Counted from the first letter of the stretch, positions 51,021 to 61,283 are shown. The stretch: 64,000 nucleotides of DNA from Aestuariibaculum lutulentum (GCF_032926325.1 NZ_CP136709.1:1463501-1527500), one strand, 5' to 3'. Notes: a model not told the origin generated them from the sequence alone. Numbers and translations are program-made.

Positions 51021-51704
51021 ATGAAAAAACTGTTTCGGTTTTTATTAAAAATATTTGCGTGGTTTGTTATAATCACTGTCGGATTTGTGGTGTTGTTTAA
51101 ATGGGTTCCGGTGCCGGTTACTCCACTTATGGTTATACGTTATTTTGAACAGGATAGCGGACAAAGAACTTTTTGGAAACACGATTGGGAATCGATAGAT
51201 CATATATCGAAAAACCTGCAATTGGCCGTGGTTTGTAGTGAAGACCAGAACTTTTTAAACCACAACGGATTTGATATCCAGGCCATAGAAAAGGCTATTG
51301 AATACAATAAAAAGGGCAAACGTGTTCGTGGCGGAAGTACCATAAGTCAGCAAACAGCTAAGAATGTTTTTTTGTGGCCAGAACGCAGTTGGTTTCGCAA
51401 AGGGCTGGAAACTTATTTTACGTTTTTAATAGAACTTATTTGGAGTAAAGAACGTATTATGGAAGTGTATTTAAACAGTATTGAAATGGGTAAAGGTGTT
51501 TACGGTGCTGAAGCTGCCGCTCAATACTGGTTTAAAAAACCAGCGGCTAAATTATCGCAGTATGAAGCCGCCGCAATAGCTGCAGTTTTACCAAGTCCGC
51601 AACGTTATAGAGCGAATCCGGCATCGGCGTATATTCAAGGTAGAAAGGTTTGGATAGTGAAACAAATGCATTTTTATGGACCATTTTCTTATGACAAAAA
51701 ATAA
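51021..51704 (+). CDS. mtgA: Monofunctional peptidoglycan transglycosylase
   Basis: The 227-residue membrane enzyme polymerises lipid II. There is an N-terminal membrane helix (LLKIFAWFVIITVGFVVLF), SEDQNFLNHNGFD with the catalytic Glu, RGGSTISQQTAKNVFLWPERSWFRK and MEVYLNSIEMGKGVYGAEAAA, all GT51 motifs. Confidence 0.95.
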   Translation: MKKLFRFLLKIFAWFVIITVGFVVLFKWVPVPVTPLMVIRYFEQDSGQRTFWKHDWESIDHISKNLQLAVVCSEDQNFLNHNGFDIQAIEKAIEYNKKGKRVRGGSTISQQTAKNVFLWPERSWFRKGLETYFTFLIELIWSKERIMEVYLNSIEMGKGVYGAEAAAQYWFKKPAAKLSQYEAAAIAAVLPSPQRYRANPASAYIQGRKVWIVKQMHFYGPFSYDKK

Positions 51705-52155
51705 TTTGGAAATAAAGCAGGCACTTTACGAACAGTGTGCTGTATTGGTATCTAGTCGTTTGGAAACGGTTAAAAAACAAATTGCTCAAATTCAGGAATC
51801 GTTATCTTCAGAAACCAAAAGTACGGCAGGTGACAAGCATGAAACCGGTAGAGCCATGTTACAGTTGGAGCGAGAAAAGGCCGGTCAACAACTCGCAGAA
51901 ATTAATAAAATAAAAGAAGTGCTTTCTAGAATTGATGTAAAAATAGCTTCAAAAAAGGTAGGCTTAGGCAGTGTGGTATTCACTTCGCAAGCTAATTATT
52001 TTGTAGCTGTAAGTCTTGGTGAATTGAAAGTGAATGATGTTGCGTTTTATGCCATTTCACCAAGTACACCTATTGGTCAGTTATTACTGGGTAAAGGTGT
52101 ACTTGATGCTATTGATTTTAGAGGAAACAGTTTTAAAATACTTGATATTTTATAA
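51691..52155 (+). CDS. GreA/GreB-C-like small protein
   Basis: The 154-residue protein has a long N-terminal coiled coil and a C-terminal domain ending FYAISPSTPIGQLLLGKGVLD, close to the GreA/GreB C-terminal pattern. ATG 51691 overlaps mtgA by 14 bases; an upstream in-frame ATG at 51676 overlaps more. Similar Flavobacterial genes are often mis-annotated as 3-oxoacyl-ACP synthase. Whether it acts on RNA polymerase is unknown. Confidence 0.6.
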   Translation: MTKNNLEIKQALYEQCAVLVSSRLETVKKQIAQIQESLSSETKSTAGDKHETGRAMLQLEREKAGQQLAEINKIKEVLSRIDVKIASKKVGLGSVVFTSQANYFVAVSLGELKVNDVAFYAISPSTPIGQLLLGKGVLDAIDFRGNSFKILDIL

Positions 52156-52157
52156 TA

Positions 52158-53072
52158 CTATTTTAAGATTGACAATTGAATTTCTTCATTGAATTTTAAT
52201 GCATGGTCATGTTCAAAAAGTATAGGATTTCCGTTTAAATCAGCTTCTATAAGATAGGTAGTGCCTCTAAAATATATTTGTTTAACCGTTGCTTTTAAAT
52301 CACCTTCGCCGTTTATTTTCAATTGGTGTGAGTAAACAATACCATGATTTTCTATCTCATTATATTCACCAAAAAATGAAGCAATTAATTTGTTTTGCGG
52401 ATTGTTAAAAAGGTTTTCAGGTGTATCCTGAGCCATGATTTTAGCATCGTGTAGCACAATCATCTGGTCTGAAAAGGCCAATACATCATCTTTATCATGG
52501 GTTGCGACAATACAGGTAATCTGGTTGTCTTTTAAGTATTTAAAAAGGCTTCGCCTTAGTGATTGTTTTTTAAAATTATCGATATGACTGAAAGGTTCAT
52601 CTAACAGTAAAATTTCAGGTTCTTTAGCAATGGCTCTGGCAATGGCTACACGTTGCTTTTGTCCGCCACTTAATTCTTTAACTTTAATATCTGCATAAGC
52701 TTCTAATTCCACGACTTTAAGAAGCTCGTTTATACGTTTCTGTTTTTCTTCAGGGTAGAAATTAGATAAGAAGGCACCTATGTTTTCGGCCACAGAAATG
52801 AAGGGCATCAAATCGAATTCCTGGGCTACGTATTTCATAAAGTCATAGCCAACAACCAAATTATACTCCGGTCCTAGAATTTGATTATCCTTCCAGTAAA
52901 TTTCTCCTTCAGGTAAATCGTAATAACCGTAAAGTAGTTTTAAAAGGGTGCTTTTTCCGGAGCCACTTTCACCAATAATAGAGAGGTGTTCTCCTGGTTT
53001 GGCGGAAAATGAAATATGATCTAAAATAGCCTGTTTCCTGTAACGAAACGAAAGGTTTTTTATTTGTAACAT
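52158..53072 (-). CDS. ABC transporter ATP-binding protein
   Basis: The 304-residue protein has Walker A GESGSGKST, signature LSGGQKQRVAIARAIA, Walker B LLLDEPFSH and a C-terminal regulatory-like domain (GEGDLKATVKQIYFRGTTYL), the plan of the MetN/PotA/CysA family. The substrate and the permease are unknown; no permease is adjacent. It converges with the GreA-like gene. Confidence 0.88.
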   Translation of the reverse strand: MLQIKNLSFRYRKQAILDHISFSAKPGEHLSIIGESGSGKSTLLKLLYGYYDLPEGEIYWKDNQILGPEYNLVVGYDFMKYVAQEFDLMPFISVAENIGAFLSNFYPEEKQKRINELLKVVELEAYADIKVKELSGGQKQRVAIARAIAKEPEILLLDEPFSHIDNFKKQSLRRSLFKYLKDNQITCIVATHDKDDVLAFSDQMIVLHDAKIMAQDTPENLFNNPQNKLIASFFGEYNEIENHGIVYSHQLKINGEGDLKATVKQIYFRGTTYLIEADLNGNPILFEHDHALKFNEEIQLSILK

Positions 53073-53119
53073 GTTGTAAAAGTAGGTTAAAAAATGATTG
53101 AAAAGAAAGGGTTCGGGCT

Positions 53120-55204
53120 TTATAATGTACTTACATTTTCTAAATTTTCTTCAATTGAATTAGGTAAAGTTTTAAAGCCCATGTTGTAAAGGGTGAAACC
53201 AAAAATATCGGCATATTCTTCAATGGTTTTACTAACTGGAGTTCCTGCGCCATGACCAGCATCGGTTTCAACCCGAATCAACGTTGGGCTATTTCCAGTT
53301 TGTTTACTTTGTAATTCAGCTGCAAATTTAAAGCTATGTGCGGGGACTACACGATCGTCATGATCGCCTGTCGTAATTAATGTTGCAGGATATTTAATAC
53401 CTGATTTTACATTGTGTAACGGCGAATAGTTTTTTAAATATTCGAACATGGTTTTATTGTCTTCGGAGGTACCGTAATCGTATGCCCATCCGGCACCTGC
53501 AGTAAAGGTGTGATAACGTAACATATCTAAAACGCCAACGGCAGGGAGAGCTACTTTTGCTAAATCAGGACGCTGAGTCATCACAGCGCCAACTAATAAG
53601 CCGCCGTTTGAACCGCCCCGAAGCGCTAAGTATTCCGAGGATGTGTAATTATTATTTATGAGGTATTCCGCGGCAGCGATAAAATCGTCAAAGACATTTT
53701 GTTTGCGAAGCTGTGTGCCAGCATCATGCCATTCGCGACCATATTCACCACCACCTCGTAAATTAGGCACTGCTAAAATACCGCCCTGTTCCAGCCAAAT
53801 GGCATTGGTGATGCTAAAGGCAGGCGTTAAGCTAATGTTGAATCCGCCATAACCGTAAAGCATAGTCGGGTTTTTCCCGTGAAGTTCAATGCCTTTTTTA
53901 GAGGTAATGAGCATAGGTACTTTGGTGCCGTCTTTTGAGGTGTAAAACACTTGTTTACTTTCGTACTGCTCCAGGTTAAAATTTATACAGGGTTGCCAAT
54001 AGGTTTTAGTGTCTCCGGTTTCTGGATTCAGTTCAAAAATACTGGCTGGTGTTTTATAGTTAGTGAAACTGAAATATAACTTAGACGCCTCTTTTTTTCC
54101 TGAAAAGCCACTGGCTGTACCTAAGCCCGGAAGTTCAATATCTCTAATAAAATTGCCTCTCCAATCGTATTGTTTTACCTGCGAAATCGCATCAATCATA
54201 TAATGCGCAAACAAATAACCGCTTCCTTTGGTGGGTGTTAAAACACAATTTGTTTCTGCAATAAAATCTTCCCAATGTTCAGGCGTCGGATTTGAAGCCT
54301 CTACCTTTACTATACGTCGGTTTGGTGCATCTAAATTGGTGACTAAAAATAAGGTTGAACCTTCGTTATGAATTACAAAAGTATCGCTGTAATCCTCATT
54401 TAAAATAGTGATAAAATCACTATCAGCAACCGATAAGTCTTTTATTAAAAGCTTATTTCCGGAAGTTGATATTCTTGGAATGATAATTAAAAAGCGATTA
54501 TCACGTGTAACATGTGCATTGATATAACGATGCTTTTGTTCCTGTGTTCCGCCGTAAACAAGTGCATCTTCTTTTTGAGAAGTTCCTAGTTTGTGGTAGT
54601 ATACTTTATGCTGATCTGTTTTTGCCGAAAGTTCACTACCTACAGGCTTATCGTAACTTGAGTAATAAAAGCCTTCGTCCTTATACCAGGAAATGGTACT
54701 GAACTTAATATCTTTTAAAGGGTCTTCTAAACTAGCTTTGGTTTCAGCATCAATAATAATCACTTTACGCCAGTCACTACCACCTTCAGATATCGAGTAA
54801 GCTAAAAGCTTGCCACTTTTAGAGAAACTTAATTCATCAAGAGATATAGTGCCGTCTTTTGAAAACGTATTGGGGTCAAGAAAGATTTCAGCAGAGTTCT
54901 CTCCTTTTTTTCTGTAAATCACACTCTGATTTTGCAGACCGTCATTTTTAGAAAAATAGGTATACCCGCCTTCAATTGAAGGGGCGCCAATTTTTTCATA
55001 ATTCCATAAATGTGACAGACGATTTTTTAGTTCATTTCTAAATGGAATAGTATTAAGATAATCAAATGTGGTTTTGTTTTGTGCTTTTACCCAGGCTTCA
55101 GTTTCAGTACTTCGGTCATCTTCCAGCCAGCGATAAGGATCTTTTACATCAATACCAAAATAAGTATCTACAACATCTACAGTTTTCGTTTTTGGATATT
55201 TCAC
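53120..55204 (-). CDS. Prolyl oligopeptidase (S9A)
   Basis: The 694-residue peptidase has a β-propeller (about 60-400) and an α/β hydrolase domain: GGSNGGLLVGAVM (catalytic Ser), GDHDDRVVPAHS (Asp) and DAGHGAGTP (His). The start MKYPKTKTVDVVDTYFGIDVKDPYRWLEDD is the usual S9A opening. No signal peptide is visible, so it is probably cytoplasmic. Confidence 0.94.
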   Translation of the reverse strand: MKYPKTKTVDVVDTYFGIDVKDPYRWLEDDRSTETEAWVKAQNKTTFDYLNTIPFRNELKNRLSHLWNYEKIGAPSIEGGYTYFSKNDGLQNQSVIYRKKGENSAEIFLDPNTFSKDGTISLDELSFSKSGKLLAYSISEGGSDWRKVIIIDAETKASLEDPLKDIKFSTISWYKDEGFYYSSYDKPVGSELSAKTDQHKVYYHKLGTSQKEDALVYGGTQEQKHRYINAHVTRDNRFLIIIPRISTSGNKLLIKDLSVADSDFITILNEDYSDTFVIHNEGSTLFLVTNLDAPNRRIVKVEASNPTPEHWEDFIAETNCVLTPTKGSGYLFAHYMIDAISQVKQYDWRGNFIRDIELPGLGTASGFSGKKEASKLYFSFTNYKTPASIFELNPETGDTKTYWQPCINFNLEQYESKQVFYTSKDGTKVPMLITSKKGIELHGKNPTMLYGYGGFNISLTPAFSITNAIWLEQGGILAVPNLRGGGEYGREWHDAGTQLRKQNVFDDFIAAAEYLINNNYTSSEYLALRGGSNGGLLVGAVMTQRPDLAKVALPAVGVLDMLRYHTFTAGAGWAYDYGTSEDNKTMFEYLKNYSPLHNVKSGIKYPATLITTGDHDDRVVPAHSFKFAAELQSKQTGNSPTLIRVETDAGHGAGTPVSKTIEEYADIFGFTLYNMGFKTLPNSIEENLENVSTL

Positions 55205-55385
55205 AGGCTATTATTCTCGAGGGTTTGTTTTGCTAAATATGGAAAAATCGAATTGAAAAAACAACTAAATATGGAATGGATTTAACGAAAAATAACGAAA
55301 ATGGTTCAGTTTACGTTGTTCGTCTTAAAAGTTTATGTGGTTCGTCTTTAAATTCGTTATTTTATTTTTTTATAAAAATTAACTT

Positions 55386-56342
55386 ATGAATAAATTCTTA
55401 TCAATTGCATTGGTTTTAGTAGGTTCTTTCTCTTTATTTGCTCAGCCCGAGGTTACAGAAAAGGAGATTGAAAGCCATATTATATTTTTAACCTCTGAAA
55501 AAAATGGTGGACGTTATCCAGGTACTAAGGCGAATAAACGTGTAGTGAAATACATTATTAAAGATTTTAAATCTTCGGGAATAGAGGCCTTTGATGAAGG
55601 TTACAAACAACCGTTTGAGGCTAAGTTACGAGTTGCTGAAGGTGAGCCAGAAAAACCATTGGCACCTACGTGTAATGTGGTTGGTTTTATTGAAGGAAAC
55701 GATCCGGAATTGAAAAACGAATACATTGTTTTAGGCGCGCATTACGATCATTTGGGACTTGGCGGACCGTCATCGAAGTCTGATAAGAAAAATGCTATTC
55801 ATTTTGGAGCTGATGATAATGCCAGTGGAACAGCGGCTTTGTTAGAGATTTCAGAAAAATTAGCAGCGCATAGAGGCGAATTGAAACGCAGCATTATTTT
55901 TATTGCTTTTGGAGCGGAAGAACAAGGTTTATTGGGAAGTAAATATTTCACAGAACACCCTTTAGTGCCTAACGAAAACATCAAGCTGATGATTAATATG
56001 GATATGGTTGGTAGGCTTAACGATAAAAAACAGGTATATATGGGTGGTGCTGGAACGTTTCCGGGAGGTGTCGATTTTATGAAAGACTTAGGTGTTTCAT
56101 TAGGATTAAATCCGGGAGTGCATGCGGGCGGAGTAGGAGGTTCAGATCATGTCTCGTTTTATAAAAAGGGGATTTCGGTTTTAGGAATGCACACTGGTGG
56201 ACATCCGCAATACCATACACCTGAAGATACTTTAGAGTTTATTAATCTGGTAGGAGAGAAAATGGTTTGTGAGTATATTTTTCAAACGATTTTGAAGAAG
56301 GCATCATCAACAGACGACATTTATTTTATCAATCAGGATTAA
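55386..56342 (+). CDS. M28-family zinc metallopeptidase, secreted
   Basis: The 318-residue protein has a signal peptide (FLSIALVLVGSFSLFAQP) and M28 metal-site motifs: VLGAHYDHLG, GADDNASGTAALLE, AFGAEEQGLLGSKY and NMDMVGRL. M28 aminopeptidases release N-terminal amino acids. It stands alone, with a terminator at 56351. Confidence 0.92.
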   Translation: MNKFLSIALVLVGSFSLFAQPEVTEKEIESHIIFLTSEKNGGRYPGTKANKRVVKYIIKDFKSSGIEAFDEGYKQPFEAKLRVAEGEPEKPLAPTCNVVGFIEGNDPELKNEYIVLGAHYDHLGLGGPSSKSDKKNAIHFGADDNASGTAALLEISEKLAAHRGELKRSIIFIAFGAEEQGLLGSKYFTEHPLVPNENIKLMINMDMVGRLNDKKQVYMGGAGTFPGGVDFMKDLGVSLGLNPGVHAGGVGGSDHVSFYKKGISVLGMHTGGHPQYHTPEDTLEFINLVGEKMVCEYIFQTILKKASSTDDIYFINQD

Positions 56343-56350
56343 ATAAAAAA

Positions 56351-56374
56351 AGCTCCTGTAGAAATACAGGAGCT
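56351..56374. terminator. Bidirectional terminator between the M28 gene and asd
   Basis: AGCTCCTGTA and TACAGGAGCT pair perfectly over GAAA. A-rich and T-rich flanks allow use from both sides; genes converge here. Confidence 0.85.
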
Positions 56375-56400
56375 TGATATAGTCTCATCTAGTTATGCTG

Positions 56401-57390
56401 TTATACTAAGTTATTTTCTACTAAGTATTCAGCAATTTGAATGGTGTTTGTTGCAGCCCCTTTACGTAAGTTGTCGGCAACAATCCACATGTTTAATGTA
56501 TTTGGTTGAGATTCATCGCGTCTTAAACGACCAACAAATACCTCGTCTTTATCGTGCGCTAAAATTGGCATTGGGTAAGTGTTTGTAGCTGTATTATCCT
56601 GTAAAACAACACCAGGTGTTTCACTGATTAACTGTCTTACCTCAGCTAAATCGAAATCGTTCTCAAATTGCACGTTTACAGATTCACTGTGTCCTCCTGA
56701 AGTTGGAATACGAACTGCAGTTGCTGTTACAGCGAAAGAACTGTCACCAAAGATTTTTTGAGGTTCTTTAGCTAATTTCATTTCTTCTTTGGTATAGCCA
56801 TTTTCCATAAATACATCACAGTGTGGTAATGCATTTCGACCAATTGGGTAAGGATACGCCATTTCACCTTCAACACCAGCAATCTCATTTTCTAACTGTT
56901 GTACAGCTTTAACCCCGGTACCAGAAACCGATTGGTAAGTAGATACAACGATACGTTTCATTTTGTAAGCTTCGTGAAGTTTTGATAAAGCTAAAACCAT
57001 CTGAATTGTAGAACAGTTAGGGTTAGCAATAATCTTATCGTCTTTTGTTAATTCACCTGCATTAATTTCCGGAACGATTAATTTTTTTGATGGATCCATT
57101 CTCCAGGCAGAAGAGTTGTCTACTACAGTAGTTCCAGCTTCAGCGAATTTAGGAGCCCATTCTAATGAGGTGTCACCACCTGCTGAAAATATAGCGATTT
57201 GTGGTTTCGCAGCAACAGCATCAGCTAAGCCAATAACAGTAATCTCTTCACCTTTAAATGTTATTTTTTTACCTACAGAACGCTCTGAAGCGACTAATAA
57301 TAATTCTGTAACAGGAAAGTTACGTTCTTCTAATACTTTTAGCATCACTTCGCCAACCATACCAGTGGCACCAACAACAGCTACTTTCAT
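56401..57390 (-). CDS. asd: Aspartate-semialdehyde dehydrogenase
   Basis: The enzyme converts aspartyl phosphate to the semialdehyde for lysine, threonine and methionine. The 329 residues show VAVVGATGMVGEVM, ANPNCSTIQMVLAL (catalytic Cys), YQSVSGTGVKAV and RIPTSGGHSESV (His). Confidence 0.96.
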   Translation of the reverse strand: MKVAVVGATGMVGEVMLKVLEERNFPVTELLLVASERSVGKKITFKGEEITVIGLADAVAAKPQIAIFSAGGDTSLEWAPKFAEAGTTVVDNSSAWRMDPSKKLIVPEINAGELTKDDKIIANPNCSTIQMVLALSKLHEAYKMKRIVVSTYQSVSGTGVKAVQQLENEIAGVEGEMAYPYPIGRNALPHCDVFMENGYTKEEMKLAKEPQKIFGDSSFAVTATAVRIPTSGGHSESVNVQFENDFDLAEVRQLISETPGVVLQDNTATNTYPMPILAHDKDEVFVGRLRRDESQPNTLNMWIVADNLRKGAATNTIQIAEYLVENNLV

Positions 57391-57469
57391 CTTTTATAAT
57401 AGTTTAAATCTTGTTCTTAATTTTTTCGAGTGACAAAACTAACTATTAATTCCATTTTAAAAATAAAAA

Positions 57470-57502
57470 AAAGCCTTAGATTCTTTAAAACCAAGGCTTT
57501 TT
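57470..57502 (-). terminator. Terminator after mscL
   Basis: AAAGCCTT and AAGGCTTT pair with an 11-base loop (some A-T extension) and are flanked by A- and T-runs. On the minus strand it lies 38 bases after the mscL stop. Confidence 0.7.
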
Positions 57503-57540
57503 AACAACAAATAACACATTGTTATTTATTTAACATTTAG

Positions 57541-57942
57541 TTATTTTTTAAGCAGATCGCGAATTTCTGCAAGTAAATCTTCTTGAGATGGACCTTTTGG
57601 AGGTTCTGGTGCAGGCTCTTCTTTCTTCTTCATTTTGTTAACACCTTTAACTAACATGAACATAACAAAGGCCACGATAATGAAGTCGATAACATTGGTT
57701 AAAAACGCACCCCAAAGTACAGACACTTCTCCTTCTACAACACCCTCGGTATTAGCAACACCTTCTGTTATAATCCATTTTAAATCTTTGAAGTCTGATT
57801 TGAAAATTAAACCAATAAGTGGAGATACAATACCTCCGGTAAACGAAGTAACCACTTCTTTAAACGCAGCACCCATTACAAAACCGACAGCGATGTCGAC
57901 TAGGTTGCCTTTCATGGCAAATTCTTTAAACTCTTTTAACAT
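57541..57942 (-). CDS. mscL: Large-conductance mechanosensitive channel
   Basis: The 133-residue protein has FKEFAMKGNLVDIAVGFVMGAAFKEVV, a second helix (LTNVIDFIIVAFVMFMLVKG), and a C-terminal charged tail with EEPAPEPPKGPSQEDLLAEIRDLL. It opens at high membrane tension. Confidence 0.95.
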   Translation of the reverse strand: MLKEFKEFAMKGNLVDIAVGFVMGAAFKEVVTSFTGGIVSPLIGLIFKSDFKDLKWIITEGVANTEGVVEGEVSVLWGAFLTNVIDFIIVAFVMFMLVKGVNKMKKKEEPAPEPPKGPSQEDLLAEIRDLLKK

Positions 57943-58006
57943 ATGAAGTTATTTTATAGTTAGTGTTTTACTAAAGTAGTTAAAATCTTTAAAACCTGTA
58001 AACGAT

Positions 58007-59113
58007 TTATTTCAAAAATACACGTTTTACACGTTGAGATACAGAGGTTAACAATTCGTAGGAAATGGTATTTGCTGTTTCGGCAAAATCCTCAGCTGTG
58101 GTTACCGCATCAAATACAATAGCCTCGTCTCCTTCTTTACAGTCAATACCGGTAATGTTAACCATAATCATATCCATACAGACGTTGCCTACAATATGTG
58201 CTTTTTGACCATTAATAACCACGTAGCCTTTACCGTTGCCGTATTGCCTGCCAATACCATCGGCATGACCTAAAGGTAAGGTGGCGGTTCTAACAGGGGT
58301 TTCACTGGTGAAGGCACGGTTATAGCCTACCGATTCACCTGGTTCAATATTGTGAATTTGAGAAATAACCGTTTTTAAGGCTCCTATCGGTTTAAAGTTT
58401 TTGTTTTCTTTTTCAGAATTGCCGTAGCCATAAAGTCCGATGCCGCTTCTTACCATATCGAAATGGGCTTCCGGATAATTTAAAATTCCTGAAGTATTAC
58501 AGATATGCATCATAGGTTTAAAACCAATAGCTTCCGATAAGGTTTCTGCGATATGTTTGAAAAGATTAATTTGATTTAAAGTAAATTCACGTTCGTTTAA
58601 ATCTTCGCTGGCAGCCAAATGCGAAAAGATAGATTTCAAATGAATAACAGAAGTTGAATTTAGAGTTTCGGCTAAATAGCTTACCTGATGTTCTGCAAAC
58701 CCTAAACGGTTTAATCCGGTATTAAACTTAACATGCACAGGATAGTTTTTATAGTTTAAACTTGATGCTACTTCTATAAATTCCTTTAAAATTTTAGGAC
58801 TATATAAGTTAGGTTCCAGTTGGTGTTCCACTAAAGTTGTAAAGCTTACGGTTTGCGGGTGAAGCACTAAAATAGGCTTGGTAATGCCGGCTTCTCTTAG
58901 TTGTACACCTTCGTTGGTATAGGCAACGGCAAAGTAATCGACATTTAACTCTTCTAAATAATTGGCAATTTCGCAGGCATCGCTACCATAAGCAAAGGCT
59001 TTAACTACAGCTAAGAATTTTGTTTCCTTAGGTATTCTTGACTTTAAATGATTTAAGTTGTGTTTTAGCGCTTTTAAATCGACTTCTAAGATGGTCTCTT
59101 CCGCTTTAGGCAT
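58007..59113 (-). CDS. alr: Alanine racemase
   Basis: PLP enzyme making D-alanine for peptidoglycan. The 368-residue protein (start ATG 59113, overlapping tdk by 8 bases) has VVKAFAYGSDACEIA with the PLP Lys, VKFNTGLNRLGF, MVRSGIGLYGY and GYNRAFTSE with the catalytic Tyr. A longer in-frame start at 59155 lies within tdk. Confidence 0.95.
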   Translation of the reverse strand: MPKAEETILEVDLKALKHNLNHLKSRIPKETKFLAVVKAFAYGSDACEIANYLEELNVDYFAVAYTNEGVQLREAGITKPILVLHPQTVSFTTLVEHQLEPNLYSPKILKEFIEVASSLNYKNYPVHVKFNTGLNRLGFAEHQVSYLAETLNSTSVIHLKSIFSHLAASEDLNEREFTLNQINLFKHIAETLSEAIGFKPMMHICNTSGILNYPEAHFDMVRSGIGLYGYGNSEKENKNFKPIGALKTVISQIHNIEPGESVGYNRAFTSETPVRTATLPLGHADGIGRQYGNGKGYVVINGQKAHIVGNVCMDMIMVNITGIDCKEGDEAIVFDAVTTAEDFAETANTISYELLTSVSQRVKRVFLK

Positions 59114-59759
59114 TGTTATCGGTATCTTTGGGTTTTGGAGTAAGTTGTTCAGCATCGTTTACCTTAATGTTTCTCACTTTATCGCGCATAGTCGCTTTAA
59201 AATAAGCAGCACGGCTTAAAGGCTCGTATTCGTCGGTTTCTCCTAAAAGTACTAAGCTGTCGTTAGCAGATTTTCTATAGCTATATTGGGCTAAATTACC
59301 TGTTCTGGTGCATACGGCATGTACTTTAGTTACATATTCGGCAGTAGCCATAAGGTTAGGCATAGGACCAAACGGATTACCTTTAAAGTCCATATCCAGA
59401 CCAGCGACAATAACACGAACCCCTTTATTGGCTAAATCGTTACAAATGCGTACAATTTCATCATCAAAAAACTGGGCTTCATCAATGCCTACAACATCGC
59501 ATCCATCGGCAAGAATAGGAATATTAGCAGCTGCAGGAACCGGAGTCGATCGAATTTCGTTATCGTCATGCGACACCACCATTTCATCATTATATCGGGT
59601 ATCGATAGCCGGTTTAAAAATTTCAACTTTTTGTCTTGCAAACTGGGCACGCTTTAACCGGCGAATCAATTCTTCGGTTTTACCGGAAAACATTGATCCA
59701 CAGATGACTTCAATCCATCCAAATTGTTCTTTATGATTTACTGTATTTTCAAGAAACAT
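59106..59759 (-). CDS. tdk: Thymidine kinase
   Basis: The 217-residue protein has the P-loop VICGSMFSGKTEELIRRL, a DEAQFF motif and LATAEYVTKVHAVCTRTG (zinc-lasso region). It phosphorylates thymidine in the salvage pathway. It is the first gene of a tdk-alr pair. Confidence 0.96.
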   Translation of the reverse strand: MFLENTVNHKEQFGWIEVICGSMFSGKTEELIRRLKRAQFARQKVEIFKPAIDTRYNDEMVVSHDDNEIRSTPVPAAANIPILADGCDVVGIDEAQFFDDEIVRICNDLANKGVRVIVAGLDMDFKGNPFGPMPNLMATAEYVTKVHAVCTRTGNLAQYSYRKSANDSLVLLGETDEYEPLSRAAYFKATMRDKVRNIKVNDAEQLTPKPKDTDNNA

Positions 59760-59865
59760 TTTGTAAATTTAACACTAAAATAAAGCGATTATATGTTTGT
59801 ATAAAGGTGAACTAAATTTATTAAAAATCAAAAACCTTAAAGACATTAATTTTAAAAATATAGCT

Positions 59866-60609
59866 ATGAAGAAGAAACTAGAATCTGAGTTAGTCAGTAT
59901 TGCACATAGAATTCTTAAACTCAAGGGTAGAGAAGATGTTGTTAAAATGCATACCGAAGCGACACTTCTTCTGGAAAAGCTTTCGGTATTAAAGTTTGCC
60001 TACGAAAATTATGACGGTGAGTTGCCTGCGATTTCTGATGAAGAAAACTTTTTTGGTATGATTGATTCAGCTTTTAATGATAAGATTAGTGATAACCGTG
60101 AAATAGATGACAGGTTATTTATTAACCTTGACGAAAAGGAGGATGATGGTATTATGGAGCCTGCCATTGAAAAAATAAAAAATATGGTAGCTTTTATGCC
60201 GGATATTGATCTGGACTCGAAACCAACTTTAGAGGATATTTTACCGAAAACGCAGTATCATAAAAACGATTTGGAAGATCTTACTGCAGATTATAAAAAT
60301 ATGCCTATTTTCGACCCCGTTCCGAAAGAGCAGAACGGCCATTCAAACGAAAAAAAATCCTTAAACGATAAACTGAAAAATGGCGGATTAGCCATTGGTT
60401 TAAATGATAAACTGGCTTTTATCAAGCATCTCTTTGAAGGGAATGGCGCTGATTATGATCGTGTAATTTCTCAAATTAATACTATTGGTTCTTTTGTTGA
60501 AGCCAAAGAATTTATACAAACTATGGTTAAACCGGACCATCAGGGTTGGGCAAATAAAGAGGAGTACGAGACGCGATTTATGGAGATTATTGAAGGTAAA
60601 TTTAATTAA
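59866..60609 (+). CDS. Conserved hypothetical Bacteroidetes protein upstream of rsmI
   Basis: The 247-residue protein from ATG 59866 (an open frame reaches back to a TTG at 59797) is soluble, with an N-terminal helical region (KLESELVSIAHRILKLKGREDVVKMHTEATLL), an acidic middle and a C-terminal helical region. No motif known to me. Its stop overlaps the rsmI start (TAATG), so it is in that operon. Confidence 0.65.
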   Translation: MKKKLESELVSIAHRILKLKGREDVVKMHTEATLLLEKLSVLKFAYENYDGELPAISDEENFFGMIDSAFNDKISDNREIDDRLFINLDEKEDDGIMEPAIEKIKNMVAFMPDIDLDSKPTLEDILPKTQYHKNDLEDLTADYKNMPIFDPVPKEQNGHSNEKKSLNDKLKNGGLAIGLNDKLAFIKHLFEGNGADYDRVISQINTIGSFVEAKEFIQTMVKPDHQGWANKEEYETRFMEIIEGKFN

Positions 60610-61283
60610 TGAGTAAACTTTACATAGTACCAACACCCATTGGGAATTTAAAAGATATGACCTTTAGAGCTATTGAAGTTTTAAAGGATGTCGATTTAAT
60701 ATTGGCCGAAGATACCCGAACTTCGGGGAAGCTTTTAAAGCACTTCGAAATTTCAACCCACATGCAATCGCATCATATGCATAATGAGCATAAAACGGTT
60801 GAAACGATTATTGAAAAATTAAAAAGTGGAACAACGGTTGCCTTAATTAGTGATGCCGGAACTCCGGCCATTTCCGATCCCGGATTTTTATTAACCCGCG
60901 CTTGTATAGAACACGGAATCGACGTGGATTGTTTGCCAGGAGCAACCGCCTTTGTGCCTGCTTTGGTGAATTCTGGAATGCCGAATGATAAGTTTGTGTT
61001 TGAAGGATTTTTGCCTGTAAAGAAGGGACGTCAGACACGATTTTTATTGCTTGCCGAAGAAACCCGAACTATGATTTTTTACGAAAGTCCGCATAAACTG
61101 GTTAAAACCTTAGGGCATTTTTGTGAGTATTTTGGTGAAGACAGACAGGTTTCAGTTTCACGTGAGCTTACTAAATTATATGAAGAAACAGTTCGTGGAA
61201 CCGCCAAAGAGGTTTTAGAACATTATACCAACAAACCTCCAAAAGGAGAAATTGTGGTTGTAGTTGCTGGAAAAGGAAAATAA
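60609..61283 (+). CDS. rsmI: 16S rRNA (cytidine1402-2'-O)-methyltransferase
   Basis: The 224-residue SAM-dependent methyltransferase has LYIVPTPIGNLKDMTFRAIEVLKDVDLILAEDTRTSGKLLKHF, LISDAGTPAISDPGF and CLPGATAFVPALVNSG. It overlaps the stop of the upstream gene by one base. Confidence 0.95.
   Translation: MSKLYIVPTPIGNLKDMTFRAIEVLKDVDLILAEDTRTSGKLLKHFEISTHMQSHHMHNEHKTVETIIEKLKSGTTVALISDAGTPAISDPGFLLTRACIEHGIDVDCLPGATAFVPALVNSGMPNDKFVFEGFLPVKKGRQTRFLLLAEETRTMIFYESPHKLVKTLGHFCEYFGEDRQVSVSRELTKLYEETVRGTAKEVLEHYTNKPPKGEIVVVVAGKGK

Noticed and set aside
51676..51690. Upstream ATG for the GreA-like protein
   Set aside because: It would lengthen the overlap with mtgA by five residues (MDHFL) without a better ribosome-binding site; ATG 51691 is preferred.
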